From Tolypocladium sp. Sup5 PDA-1 (taxonomy: Eukaryota > Ascomycota > Sordariomycetes > Hypocreales > Ophiocordycipitaceae), in assembly GCA_000750105.3 (NCBI GenBank), contig JPHH03000022.1:186001-250000 (forward strand): DNA of 64,000 nt, given 5' to 3'. The notes under the pieces are model-generated. The model was not told the origin of the DNA. It saw nothing but the letters and a program-made list of their open reading frames with translations, and made no database searches. This document shows, in pieces, positions 49,245 through 61,124 of the stretch; the first letter of the stretch is position 1, and the number at the start of each line of letters is the position of its first letter. The position numbers and the translations under genes are program-made.

Positions 49245-51602
49245 GCGTCTCCCTGCCACGGCGAGGCTGATTTGACGACCAGGTCCGGGACGCGGGCCAC
49301 GGATGCCTCTTGGTCCGCTATTTCGCTGCTGCCAAGGCGGCATTTTAAATTCGGTCGAATCACCTTGTCGCGGCAGTCGTCGTCGTCGTTATCATCGTCC
49401 GCGTCGCAGGAATTGTTTGGGCAACGACCGTCCTGTGTCAACGTGGGCGTCTCAGGTGATTCATGAATCCCAAGAGCTCGGGTTCCTCAGGTGGATAACG
49501 CTGCAGCGCGACTCAGTCAAGCGGCTCGTCGACGGCACGGCTCCATCTGCTGACGACGGAACCATCCATCGCGGGAGCTACCGATCTCCGTGGCACAACC
49601 AAGCTTGCTATCTCACACAGTAGCATCCGTCCTCGACGGCCACGCAACAGAAGCGATCGGGGCCCGAACCTAGAACAGATCTAGTATCACCGAGTACTAC
49701 CTTGCGGGAAAATTCGACACCTACCTTAGGCTTTACCTGCCTACCCATCCGGCGAGAAACACCGACCACCACCCGATACTAAGGTGCCGTGCATGATGCG
49801 TCGCCGTCGGCGCCAACACCGTCGTTCATCCTCCCCCTTCCTCCCAACGGCCGAGACCGTCCGCTTCACCGAGGGCGGCCCGTGCTGGCGGGTGTCTCAC
49901 GTTTAAAGGTCGTACGGATACGCCGTGCGACTCTACCCCGTACGGTCACGCCTTGACCCATGTTTGCTTGTAATAAGCATCCTGTATCCGTAAGCTTGTT
50001 TGATTTCTCGGTACGGTATGTGCGCTGTGCGTGCGCTGTGAAACAGAGAAACCCTGCGCTGCTCTCTCACTCGCCCGCGCTGAGGTGGGTTTGATGATTT
50101 GATGGCGATCGGCTCCGACACCGTCGGTGAGGCTTGCTGGAGCGCGTCCGAATGGCGACGTCGCCATGCCCGGCTTCTTGGCGGTTCTGGAAAGCCCGTC
50201 CCGTTGCGCAAGCTGTCCGGACGTTGGGAAGACCCCGGCTTGTCGAGTCGGTGCGAATCTCGGAGCGTGATTGATTGGACCCCTTTTCTTGGCGAAATGC
50301 ATGCTGCTTGAGCCTTGCGCCAGCCAGCCCAGCCCCAGCCCCAGCCCCCAGGCCGCGAGGAACTGCTATTCTTATCCATGTAAGTCGATGTAAGGTACGA
50401 ATAAGCTCGATGCCCGAACCTCGCAGGCCCTTGCCCGTCGTCGTCAACCCGCATCTGCCAAGTCGCGGAAGACGGATACTCGATAGGTCAGGCTCTCCGT
50501 CGTCGCCCCTTTGGGCCAGCCCCCGACCGTCTTGGGCCGCGCCTCTTTTAACCGACGCACCACGACAGGAATCTGGACGACTGCGGTCTGGACGAGCCAA
50601 GGCTGGCTGCGACACCTCATTCCCACCACGAAAAGCAACACGTCGTCGGGCAGGCGTCCATCACCAAGGGGTCCCCAGCCACGATGATCAGACAGCCGGC
50701 AGCCGAGGAGAGAGGCCGCCCGAGCCTTCACAGCAAGCCACCTCGTCGCAGTCGAGTGTCCGTCCATCGCCGTCGCGACCGTCACAAGATGTGTACTCCG
50801 TACGGACTATTTGGCCACGCATGACGCACGGCTACAGCCTACGACCACCCAACCGTCCTCGTCAAGCCAACTCCCCCACGTACCAAACATAGTACCCGGA
50901 GGTGCTGCGAGATACTTGGGATCGACTGCTCACTGGCTCGGATACATCGTCGGATACGATACCACTGCAGTCGATACACCCCAGTCGACACTTGACGCTC
51001 GACAGCTCATGCACGAAGCTCATGGAGATCCCGATAGACCCCCCCGGTGGCTTTTCTTCCCCAGACGGATGGCTGATTGTCTCTCTTGCCCCCCGCCTTG
51101 CGCCCCCGTGGTCAAGAGAAGGAAAGTGTGTGTCGGGGTGTGTGACTGCGAGGGCTTGTGTGAGAAATGGCGTCGGATTCCGGACGCTTTCACACTGGCG
51201 GCTGCATGTGTTGGTGATCTGAGGAGTTGCCCTGTCCAAGCGATGTTGGTGCGGGCATCGAATGAGGGGCTGCATCGGTGTCCGTTTTGCCTTAGCTGCG
51301 TCGACTGACCCTTGTGCCCGCATGCCGACGATTGCCACACTTGTCGTTGTGACAGAGAGAGCTCGCGCCAAGTCATCGAGCCAGACTGTCGTTCACGATG
51401 GCGCCGGACACAAAGAGACGCCGTGTCAACCACGCGCTCCTCGGCCCGCCAAGCCTCGGCACTTGCGGTGCTGTCACTTGTTCAGCATCGATGCCCGCAA
51501 ATCCTCTGCCGGAAACGGAGAATTGTGACCCGCGGACATGTCGTGTCATGGCACGCCTGCATGCTGGCGGCGTTATTCGTGGCCCGCGCCTGACAGGTCC
51601 TC

Positions 51603-51669
51603 GGTGCCAGCACCTGGCACCACCGGCCGGAGGTCTCGCTGAATCAGGCGCCCTTCGACGAAGGGCGCC
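51603..51669. repeat. Two adjacent perfect inverted repeats
   Basis: The first has arms GGTGCCAG and CTGGCACC (51603-51610 and 51614-51621) around CAC. The second has 11-bp arms GGCGCCCTTCG and CGAAGGGCGCC (51647-51657 and 51659-51669) around a single A. Both are GC-rich and lie 25 bases apart in intergenic sequence. Confidence 0.85.
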
Positions 51670-53294
51670 CGTGCCATCTTAGGGTTGCAACGCACAGCTG
51701 CCAAATAACGCCGACACTGTGGCCATGCCGCTGTCACAAGCCCGTCAAGGAGCCGATGCTACGGCGCCATCCGAGGCGCCATAGGAGTGTCCTTTTCGAG
51801 GGCACTGGGATCAAGTAGAGACAACTCTCGGCCGTTGGCGGTTATTGTATACAATGGCCGATGGTCTGGAAAGTTGTGAGACGTTTGACGGGATACGATT
51901 GAGTATCCGCCAAGTTGTTGAGTAGTCGTTGATAATGACCGTCGTAAGGAGAGCTTGGGTGAGCGAGGCCTGACCACACATCAGCGTGGCCTACGTTAGA
52001 GTTGTATTTGCTCCCAAGTTTCTATAAACGCCGGCACTTAGCGTCTATTGATCCAGTCTTCGTTATGATCTTGTCCGGGGACGGTCCAACTCCAGGGAGC
52101 TCTAGGAGATATTTCGGAGTGTTTTTGCTCACTTTGGTCCCAAACAGGTTGCCCACACAGCCGTCAGCTAAGCAGATAGGCATAGAGGCTCCTCAACGTT
52201 TCTTTAGATCGCCGATTTGATGCAGTAGACTGTGCCATGCCTGCTTCACGTGCAACATACAAGTCCGTCAGTCCCGAGAAACTGGTATGAGCTCCCAGTG
52301 ACCCATGATCCCCGGTTACCGAGCAACGAGGTTATCAAGCTACAGACATGGCAGAGCAAGGCGGATATAAGTAGGGAATATATGGAATATACTCTATAAG
52401 TATCGAGGCGGTTTCGCGTAGACGCATGTTCAGTCATGCCTCAGGGGCTGAACCAACCATGAGCGGGACACGGCCACTTCCGCACGTCCCTCTGCGGACG
52501 AAGACAAACAATGCAGCCAACAAGTATTCCTTCACTCCCTCTATCCCCTAAAATGGCAGTAGGGCATTGCCATGGCCAACCAGACCCCTGTATCGTGGGC
52601 AGCATGAGCCGCATCGGAAGCCAACCCGACGGGTGTTAGTTCATCCTCATATCTTGGGACCAGGCTGAGTGTTGAGGAAAGTCTTTACATACGGCAAAAG
52701 ATCATGTGAGGTGTTGTCGAGGCCACGCGTTGACGGCCAGCGTGCTTCAGAGCGTCGTACTTGAGCAACGCCAGTGCCGCTGCAGGTGCCATTGGCGATT
52801 TCAAAAGACCAACCTGCACTATCCGTGTCGCCATCCACCCCTTCGGCGGCGAGCATAGGGCACTTAATTGGCTCACCCTGGCCCCCAAAGAGGCTTGTGC
52901 AAGCTGCCTTTAGGTTTGTGTCGATATCGAGGGGCGGGGTTTGGTGTGTATGGCTGCCCAATGCTGCTGCCGTGTTGATTCCTCACGCAGCACAGAGATA
53001 TGCCAGGCTATCTGGATGCGTTCACCTAGTCGTACAAAGAGATAAAATTTGACTTAGCAGCAATCCGATGTCCCTTTACGTAAATATAGTCTGTGGTTTG
53101 TTTAAAATACGACGGGCGCCCTTGGGTCCCGTAGAGCCGCGTTTGCGATTTGCTTCTCCTCAGGCTTTCCTCAAACGACGAACCCCTGGTGGTATATTCG
53201 TGCACTTGCAACGTACGCGGCCCCCCTACCGTGACGCGGAGATGCTGACAGCGAGATGCAGCAACATCGCGCAAACACTGTCAGGGGAGCAGCG

Positions 53295-53741
53295 ATGGAG
53301 ACTGAACAGATTTACTTGGTCTACATCATCGTCCTCCGGGGGCAGAAGCGCGACACGAGCGTCGAGCGACATGCCGGGCTCCTATTTGCGCCGCTCGAGA
53401 ACGGGCTGTACTACTACTTCCACCTGGCCGACGGCACGGATGGCTACGCCTTCGAGATGAAGAAGGGCTTCGATCCCAGGAACACCAGGGGCGCGCTCCC
53501 GAGCGTCATGGTGGGCAAGACGAGCCCCCTGACGCCGCCGCGGCTCATCAAGGCTATGGAGTCGGCGCCCGTAGAGAGCAAGGACGACGAGTTCAACCAC
53601 CAGCACTGGGTGTACGGCGCCCTGAACGTCATGGTCCAGGCTGGGCACATCACCCAGCAGGCCTGCGACTGGGGCTTCAACAAGATGCTCCAGACGCTGC
53701 TGGATGGCTCGGCGGACGAGATACCGGACCTGGATTGGTAG
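53295..53741 (+). CDS. Small conserved-looking fungal hypothetical protein
   Basis: A single-exon frame from ATG 53295 encodes 148 residues; an in-frame ATG at 53256 would add 13 polar residues. The sequence reads as a compact alpha/beta domain: QIYLVYIIVLRGQKRD, RHAGLLFAPLENGLYYYFHL, then NHQHWVYGALNVMVQAGHI and a C-terminal acidic end (DEIPDLDW). The early H-A-G-L-L-F block and the later N-H-Q-H-W block resemble a large group of fungal proteins in which the second block usually reads N-C-Q-x-W, possibly with an NlpC/P60-like fold. Here His replaces that Cys, so a catalytic role is doubtful. No signal peptide or membrane helix is present. Function is unknown. Confidence 0.68.
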   Translation: METEQIYLVYIIVLRGQKRDTSVERHAGLLFAPLENGLYYYFHLADGTDGYAFEMKKGFDPRNTRGALPSVMVGKTSPLTPPRLIKAMESAPVESKDDEFNHQHWVYGALNVMVQAGHITQQACDWGFNKMLQTLLDGSADEIPDLDW

Positions 53742-55091
53742 GCGCGCCAGAACCATTCTGCTCGACAGCAACAACAACAGCAGCAGCAGCAGCAGCATCG
53801 CATGGCACCCCTTTTTCGTTTATTTTCTTGTCCTATTGCCGACGGGTCCCTTTCTTCTTCCCCGCGCCGGAGTTTGGCGTCGACAGGTTGAGCCCTTTGT
53901 CCCATGGCTGCGGGATATACTCTGACGGAGGGATGCGGTTCGTGAGCATCGCAAATTGATGAGGGATAGGTGGAATTTTAGCTAGGCGAAGAGGGAGCAA
54001 ACTCAAACGGCCAACTCCTCTAATCAAAACCCTCGGCGTCGACGTTATCCCTGTATGCGGCAGACCCTACGTGTTGCACCGGTTAGAAATCATAACACCC
54101 TGGGACATTGCTACGGGCGGACGAGGCACATCTGGCCGCGGCCGGGCACGGCGAGGGATCAATCACATCGCAACTCTGGGTGACACAGACCCAGTCACAC
54201 CTTGAAGCTAGGAACCCCTCATCCGCACGTGAAGGCAGACATCCGCCTCACCCTTCGCCGTGCTGCTCCGCGGAGAGAGAGCAGCCAATGTTAACGCAGA
54301 GATTCTTCCGGGTTGGCTCTTGGCTTGACTTGTGATCATGACAAGCCGCCACCATCATCGAGTTGATGGGGAGTTACCAAGGGGCCCGGGACTGTGCTTG
54401 CAGTGTGTTGGGAGGAGGCGGTGACACCCCCCTGTGATGCAGCTCCGGTGAGTACACCGAGGGGCGGATCACGGCAGGTCCCGGGACATTGCCCATTGCG
54501 GACAGCTCCCTGGACAGGCGAGACTGCGAGGAGACCAAGCCCGAGATGTGGCTCAATCCGAGCCCGATCCGCTGCTTCCCGCAGATGGTGGCTGTCCGGC
54601 ATGTCTCTTACTCGGCCAGAATTCAATACTGCCGACGCTGTGTACCATGGATGTAACCCTTTCGCATCAAACAGGATCCAGGATAGTGATACAATCCAGT
54701 CTCATCTCTGCATAGCCTTACAGACGCACTAATCACGCCTCATCTGCGGCCGGGATGTTCAACGGCGGCAGTGTCCGCGCATCGGAGCTGGCAGTGCTCT
54801 GGGCTTCAGCGCTTGCTTTCACGGCGACGGTGTGGGTCAGTGGACGTTTTCATCGATGGATTGGCATGGCAATACTTGCTGGATATGTTGCGCTCATTCA
54901 CTGCAGTTGAGCCGATCACTGGCCAACACGTATCTAACCCAACACTGGTGTCTCCTCTTGTTCTTTTGCCCCTATCCCTTTGCCGCTTTCCCGTCTATAT
55001 ACCAGTCACAAAGACTTTCCTCGCCCATGTAATCATCCTGGGCTGGGCCATTTCCCTTGCGCGGCAGGCCATGTGCGGCTGCAACCACAGC
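53742..55091. other. Intergenic region between convergent genes
   Basis: A CAA/CAG trinucleotide run lies at about 53767-53795, just after the stop of the hypothetical gene. Nothing else coding is supported; the end of the region holds the probable 3' UTR of the minus-strand P450. Confidence 0.5.
53767..53795 (+). repeat. CAA/CAG trinucleotide microsatellite
   Basis: About three CAA and seven CAG units follow 25 bases after the stop codon at 53741. It is therefore in the likely 3' UTR, not in the protein. Confidence 0.85.
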
Positions 55092-56886
55092 TCAGGCCGC
55101 TGCAGTTTCGACCTTCTCATCGGTAATCGGCGGTGCTGGTGCCGGCCTCGTGCCCTTCAAGTGAACCTTTGTCTTCATGCCTCTCCTCGGCCGGGCCTCC
55201 ATGCCCACTTCCTGGAACGCCAAGTCGCCCACCTGCTTGTCCAGGTCCATGTACATGACCCTCTCGCTGGTCCCCTCGACGATCGTCTCAAAGTCAAACC
55301 ACCGCACCGTCAGCAGCAGGAGCACCCGCAGCTCGTCCATGGCCAGGTCCTGCGCAATGCACGCCCTGGGGCCGCGCTCAAAGGCCCTCCACGCAAAGCG
55401 GTGCGTGGATTCGCCCTCCTCTCCCAGGAACCTCTCGGGGCGGAACTTCTTGGGCTCGTTCCACAGCTTGGGGTCCATCTGGGAGGTGTGCGCGCAGGGA
55501 ATCACCATGCAGTTCTTGACCGGCCACCGTCGTCCGTTCCAGTCGAGGTACTTGACGCCGGGGGGCGCCTGGCGGATGGTGAAGCCAATGGGGAAGAAGC
55601 GCAGCGTTTCTTTGATGACGGCGTTGGTGTACTCGAGGTCGTTGGTCTTGTTCGGCTTCGCAACGAGCTGCTCGACGGTGGTGTCGAGGTCGGCGGCAAA
55701 GTGCTCGTTGTGTTCTTTGCGCAGGCGCTCTACAACGTCTGGGTACAGGCTCAGAAACATGGTGGCGAATGTAAAGGTATCGGTGGTTGTGCCGTGTCCT
55801 CCCAGGAGAAGCGCTTTCAGGCTATACACTGTGAGCGATGCCCTCATCACTGATCATTCTTTGCAAGACGAGTAATAGACTTACTTTGTCACCACTGTTT
55901 CGATAAACTTTTCCTCGAGCTTGGTCGTGTTCGGCTCACTTTGAAGCTTGTCGAGCACGATGCGGTCCATGATGCTCTTGGCTCGCCGAGGCTTGGTCAT
56001 GTCCTTCTCCTCCTTGAGTACCTGCAAGCGCCCATTCATCTCTTTCGCCAGGGTGACGTGAACGCGCTGCTTCAGATCCGCCAGTTGCTTCTTTGCGTCG
56101 CGGTTTGCCCACGGCTTCCATGATGAGTCGTCAAGCGTCGCCGTTGCAGGGTCGATTGATGATCTGAGATCGTGGAGCAGCGGCGAGCCATTCCTCTGCG
56201 CCTCGAGCGAGAAGCCAAAGACAATCTTGCCGATGACATCAAACACCACCTTGGCCGTCTCCTCCTCCATTGAGAATGATTCCTGGGACTCGGCAAACTT
56301 TCGAAGGGTGTCGTGGAAGACGAGCACATGCTCGACAATCATGCCCATCATGGGCTTGATGTAGGTCGGGGTGAAGCCGGAGCCGACCATGCGGTGGTTC
56401 ATCTTCCACCGCTCACCATTCGACGCCGCGATGCTGTCCGGGCCGGTAAAGGGGCGGAGGAACTTCTCAATCTGCTTGTGCTTGGGGTACGGAGTCTTGG
56501 TCAGAATCTGCATGGCGGCGTCGGGGTCGGTAATGACCATCTGGTGGTCGGCATACGGCCAGCAGTCGACGTAAAAGATGCCGGGAAGTGAGTACTTTTG
56601 AGACATGTACGTGTAGAAGTGCTGCGGGTGAGTGGCTGGAGGGAACTTGCCAGCAACCTCGTGGAAGACGGGGATGTGGCCATGGCGGAGGCTGTGGTTC
56701 GGCGGTTGAGGCTGCAAAGAGGTCAATGCGGGTGTACCATGCGAGTTGCGATAATGAAGAGGGCCATACCAAGCCCCAGAAGAATGAGCGAGCCCGGAGG
56801 AGCTTGAACAGCCAGTGGCCAAAGTACGCGACTACTGCGGAGAAGACGAGCAGCAGCGTCGACTTGAAGCCGAGCATGATGGCCAT
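55092..56886 (-). CDS. Cytochrome P450 monooxygenase
   Basis: Three exons on the minus strand, 56886-56770, 56711-55885 and 55821-55092 (introns 58 and 63 nt), encode 557 residues. A signal anchor helix (STLLLVFSAVVAYFGHWLF) starts the protein, so it should sit in the ER membrane facing the cytosol. The helix-K motif is IKETLRFFP, the PERF motif FRPERFLG, and the haem-binding loop FERGPRACIAQDLA with ligand Cys469. The I-helix reads LLLGGHGTTTD; the acid normally before T-T is Gly here. Overall it recalls fungal P450s related to the sterigmatocystin enzyme StcS (CYP59), but I cannot fix the family. Its substrate is unknown and no polyketide, peptide or terpene synthase lies nearby. The first exon is fixed by phase and by the anchor helix. 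Confidence 0.9.
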
Positions 56887-59800
56887 TGCTTGGGGGCTGT
56901 TGTATATGTGTAACAGACGACTGCTGAGGAACCACCCACTCGGTTCAAAAGCCAACGAGCCGCAGAGTGTTCGGGGTCAAGAGGTTGTTGGTCGCAAGTT
57001 CACGTATCAATCAACGTCCCGTCCAACAAGGCCGAATATAATGCCTCAACCGGCCGCCAAGGAGCTGCTGAGGAGAAGGGAGGAAAAAGTCCTCACTCCG
57101 AGAGGGCTGCAGGTCCACTGCCGCTGCAGCAGCGTAGGAATGTGGCCATGAGCCGAGGGCAGCGTCAGACTCTACCGGGCGCGGAGTACTAACACGGCGT
57201 CATCACTGGCAAAACCTGCCCTAATAGTGGTGCTCGCAGGGGGCCTGTGGCGAGTAAGCTGGCGAGGATCAGATAATCTGATAAGATGATCAGATAAATC
57301 TGGTGTGGCGGCTGGGTCTACCTACGGGATTGGGTTAGGCGCGGAGCACGAGCACAAGGCCCGGGGCGGGGCGAGGGCCAGCCAGCCGCTGAAGACATGG
57401 AGATTCTTTGGTACTGGATGGCGGTAATTGGGCGAAACGAGGTCGACGGGGATAACGGCTCGATGGAAGTGCCTACGTCTCACCAGACGTTACATGACAA
57501 TCAGGGTCGTCAAGCCCAGAGAGTTTTTAGAGCCAGGCCTGCAGTTGCTCCAAAAGCCTTCGGTGAGCTCGGTCCTTGGCCGGGAACGTTCCACAACGAC
57601 CCGGTTACCCCCACCCATGACAGGATCCTTCACAACTCGGCCCACCCCGCACTCGGGCTTCGTGCTGAGAACTTGACCAAATTCACTCTTGATTCATCGT
57701 CGACGCAGCCTGGCTACGGCCGTGATCCGGGCGCTGGAAGCAAGATACATAATGAATGCGCCCGAGTGCAGGCGCCGCCGCTTGGGGTACCTTGGCCGTC
57801 CCGCCCCGTCCCGTCCCGTCCCGAGACATAAACTCGGGTGAGGCAGAACTGGCAGGTGGTCGAAGCTACAAGACGTTTGAGGTTTGCTCGAGAGTTGATT
57901 ACTCCGGAGTCGCAAGAGGCGCAATGAGTCGCCATTGCTGAATTTCCCCTGATCATAACGACCGGTAAGTCAATGGACAACCGCAGCCTTCCATCCAAGT
58001 TCCATGTTTCAATGGCCCCGCGCGGCAGCTGGGTACAGTTGGCGCAAGGACTGATAAGGCCAGTTCCCATGTCCCTATAAATGTGTGATTTTGAGAGCAA
58101 TTCCGAGGGAGACCTACGTGATGGTTCATGACCGAAAGCCCCTTGATTTGGATCCTCCATGTTGTTGGCTTCGCAACCACCAAGTCCAACACTGGGAGGG
58201 CTCTGGCGTTTGGATTGCGCCACGCCGGTTGGTCCCCGCCAGGTCGAACCTATCCAACTCCAACGACTGCCGCACTTTTGCTTCTCGAACAGTCGAGGCC
58301 TGCGCCAGCCACAAATACACACGGCATGATAGGCCAACGCTTAATTGCCTTCGATTCAATAGTCGCACCAACCCATATATCGCCATCCGAAGGCGTGGCT
58401 GCGGGGAAGCTTAAACGGCAGCTTATCACGACGCCTTGTGCCTCGGTCAACCTCACCAATTCGCTGCCCACGATCTCTGCATGCCCCCGACAAGCCTCGG
58501 TGCTCCCCTTCTGTCCTCCGTCGCGACGGGTTGCGTATGACGCAGGACGCAGTGTCGAATCCCTCGAGGCGCATGGAGTGAGCTATCGCTGTTCTGCCAA
58601 GGACGTGACTGGCACCCTCCTCCACACTGCACCAACCACGTTCCCATCCACGGGCCACCCTCGCACGTCGACGCCAACCACCGTCACGCCCACGAGCTGC
58701 TAAGACGTTCGTACCTCGCCTGTATCTACATGTACCTCCTGCCCCCCTTGCAACCAGCCCGGCGCAGTGCAACGACCCCGCCCAGTCACGGCGGACGGCG
58801 CGTCCAGTTGCGCTGCATGGACGTATGCATGCTGATCAACTTTAACTCCTTCCATGCATGTTCCGCTGCATCATCGTCTTGGATCGGCGCCATCATTAGT
58901 CCATGCTCTAGGCTGCCGTATTCCAACCCGGCAGAGAGCCTGACACTGGCCCCCCTCGACGACTCTTGGCGGAGTTGTGGCGGAGTCCCAGCAACCTGTT
59001 CTTGGCTCTTGGCGTCTGCTGGGTCAGGTTTTCCAGAACGCTTCTTCGAAGGGGACGAACGGCAGCCCAGAACACGCTGTCATCGCACCGCAGGGCGCCG
59101 TGCAGACAGCGACTGCTACGCCGTTGGCCGCCGCGAGCCGAATGAAGCCGTGCCCGCCTTGTCAAGTCGCACAAGCAGGGGACTTTCCTGCTCATACCTC
59201 CTCGGCATCTATTTCTGTGCCTGTCATGAGTTTCCCCGGAACTTCCAAAGCAGCTTACTCGTCGACATAACTCAAATGCTTGTTGTTGTGGCCCCTATCG
59301 AAGCATCCGTCGGCACCTGGATGCACTATCGCCTACTCTTGGCGGCCTGCCGTCGGCTTTGTCAGTGACGTCGGGGTAGGCAAAGTCACAAGAGCAAGCT
59401 TGGGTACGGCGGACCATATGAGCGGGAAATTGTTTCTCTCCATCTCGGAGTCTCTACGCACGTCGCGTTGCATATCTCGGGATATCCGGATGCAACTCTC
59501 GCCACCGCCGGAGATACTTGACAACCGGCGTACTGTGTACTTCGTACGCAGACGCCTAGATTGATGACAAAGTTTCTCATGTGCTACTGCAATGCATAAT
59601 TGTACTTGGTGACTCATATTTCGCAATGAAAATAATGAATTGACTCGAGTAACTGGAGCACTGTCGCTAGACAGTTACCTCGCTCCGGATCAGCTTGTCC
59701 GGGATCCGAGGCCGGCGGTGGGATTGTCGGGCGACTAGCCGAAGAAATCATTTGGACACCTAAGCTCACGTGCTCTTCTAGAAGTCAGTGCGCGCCATAC

Positions 59801-60938
59801 AATATTCCATCCGCTTGAAGCCAGCGAGGATCATATGGGCCTTCTCTGTGCTGGACTAAGAATATAAGGAAGCAGACGCCTGGCCGACGTCGGCACGACA
59901 TGAAGACTATGATCAACGAGTCCAAATAATGTGGGCCATCTCCTAATAGATCATCAATACCATCATGTAGATAGCGTTGCTGCTCCTTTTGTTGGGCTTC
60001 GACTGGACATGGGACAGGCTAGATTCGTTGACCCTGTGACATGTCAGCGAGAGTACTGACGTACAGGGCAAATCCATCGTTCGTGCTTGCAAGATTTGGA
60101 AAGGATGTAAAGGGCCTCAATTGAAGCATTCCTTGCGCTTTTAGCTACGTAGCTGATCCGGCCGTTGGACAGGATCGGCCGCCGGTCTGCCCGCGGCGCC
60201 GGATATCCACTCCACTCCTCCGAAGCTGGCTCCGGATCACGGCCCCACTGTCCGATGATCACAATAGACGGACGATTGGGATTCATGGATGCTTTTGTAG
60301 GTATGTTGCTGATGTAGAGATATCATGGCTCGAGTAAAGCCATGTCACAGTAGCTCTCTAACATAGCTAGGCAGTTTAGTGCACAGTCAAGTCTCCCCGA
60401 CGTATGTTGCCCAGCTCTTGGAAACAAGGGAACGGTGGGATTTAGTCATGACGAAATTGTTCTTGGACCTAGTTGAAGAGGTATTCTTCCGTGCCATTCG
60501 AGAGGTGCACACGCCCGAATACATTCATACACTCTTCCGCAGGGCCCGGCTTCTAAGCCGGGCGCTCGGCCTCGACTGTGCCCGGACGCTCGAGCCGACA
60601 AGCCGGGGACAACACCACGCTTTCCAGACCCGTGCCAGCATACTCTTCGGTAGCGTGTCTATCAGTGGACAAGATTGAAGATGTGTATACGCAATCGAAT
60701 TGTGTCTAAGCACCAGTACAAAATCTTACACACTCGTGGCGATAGTCCCGACAGACTGAAGGAAGCTGAGTCAAGAGCTCCGACTCCTTGTCGGGTATCA
60801 AGGACGCTAGTAACATGTGATTAAAGCTGTATCCTCTCCCATTCCAGAGATTTGATCAGTTACTCCTCTACACTCATCACAACTCTCCTTCAAGCAATAC
60901 GTCTATCTTGCAAAGTAAAGTGAAATGAGGATGCTCCC
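56887..60938. other. Gene-free intergenic region upstream of the P450
   Basis: No supported gene. It includes partial or full GTAC-type motifs at about 57181 and 59537-59547. From about 59,600 the base composition becomes more AT-rich. A frame at 60379-60678 (+) contains a helical, charged stretch but has no recognisable domain. Confidence 0.45.
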
Positions 60939-61124
60939 AAGGCCATCATCGTGGCGGCCACCCTGTCCATTGCCGGCCTCGACGCCGCAACCAACGAGCC
61001 TCGCGCTTATGCCTGCATGTTTGGCAAGCATGACTACCCGGCTGGCGCCCACTGCAACGCCTGTGGCCCTTGCGGCGAGGGCCTGCCGCCGACCTTTTGC
61101 TTGAGCCAGTGTGTTAAGAACTGA
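60939..61124 (+). pseudogene. Cysteine-rich secreted-peptide-like frame without in-frame start
   Basis: Reading from 60939 gives 61 residues ending in a stop at 61122-61124: a hydrophobic start (KAIIVAATLSIAGLDA) like a signal peptide, then six cysteines in the pattern C-x10-C-x2-C-x2-C-x8-C-x3-C and a C-terminal V-K-N. This resembles small secreted cysteine-rich proteins of fungi. The frame is closed upstream by a TGA only a few codons before, with no ATG between, while an ATG one frame off lies at 60926. Either a small upstream exon supplies the start, or a frameshift has broken the gene. I do not recognise the family. Confidence 0.35.

Larger units (their letters stand above)
45251..53294. 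other. 8-kb stretch without a supportable gene
   Basis: Open frames are short and overlap on both strands, with no recognisable domains. It contains GTAC-type palindromes at 45403-45420, about 45451, 46027-46044, 47751-47771, 48321-48337 and 50793-50809, a 9-bp tandem repeat at 49209-49244, two perfect hairpins at 51603-51669, and a possible coding fragment on the minus strand at 52647-52958. A Cys-containing frame near 47163-47387 was looked at but has no support. Confidence 0.45.

Noticed and set aside
54771..55853. 360-codon plus-strand frame opposite the P450
   Set aside because: Antisense to the haem-binding exon; sequence is not protein-like and no splice context exists.
55092..56886. 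P450 as part of a secondary-metabolite cluster
   Set aside because: No synthase, transporter or pathway regulator was found within several kilobases on either side.
58128..59368. Two overlapping plus-strand frames of about 190-210 codons
   Set aside because: Thr/Pro/Ser/Arg-rich with no domain and no splice logic; similar frames exist on the other strand.
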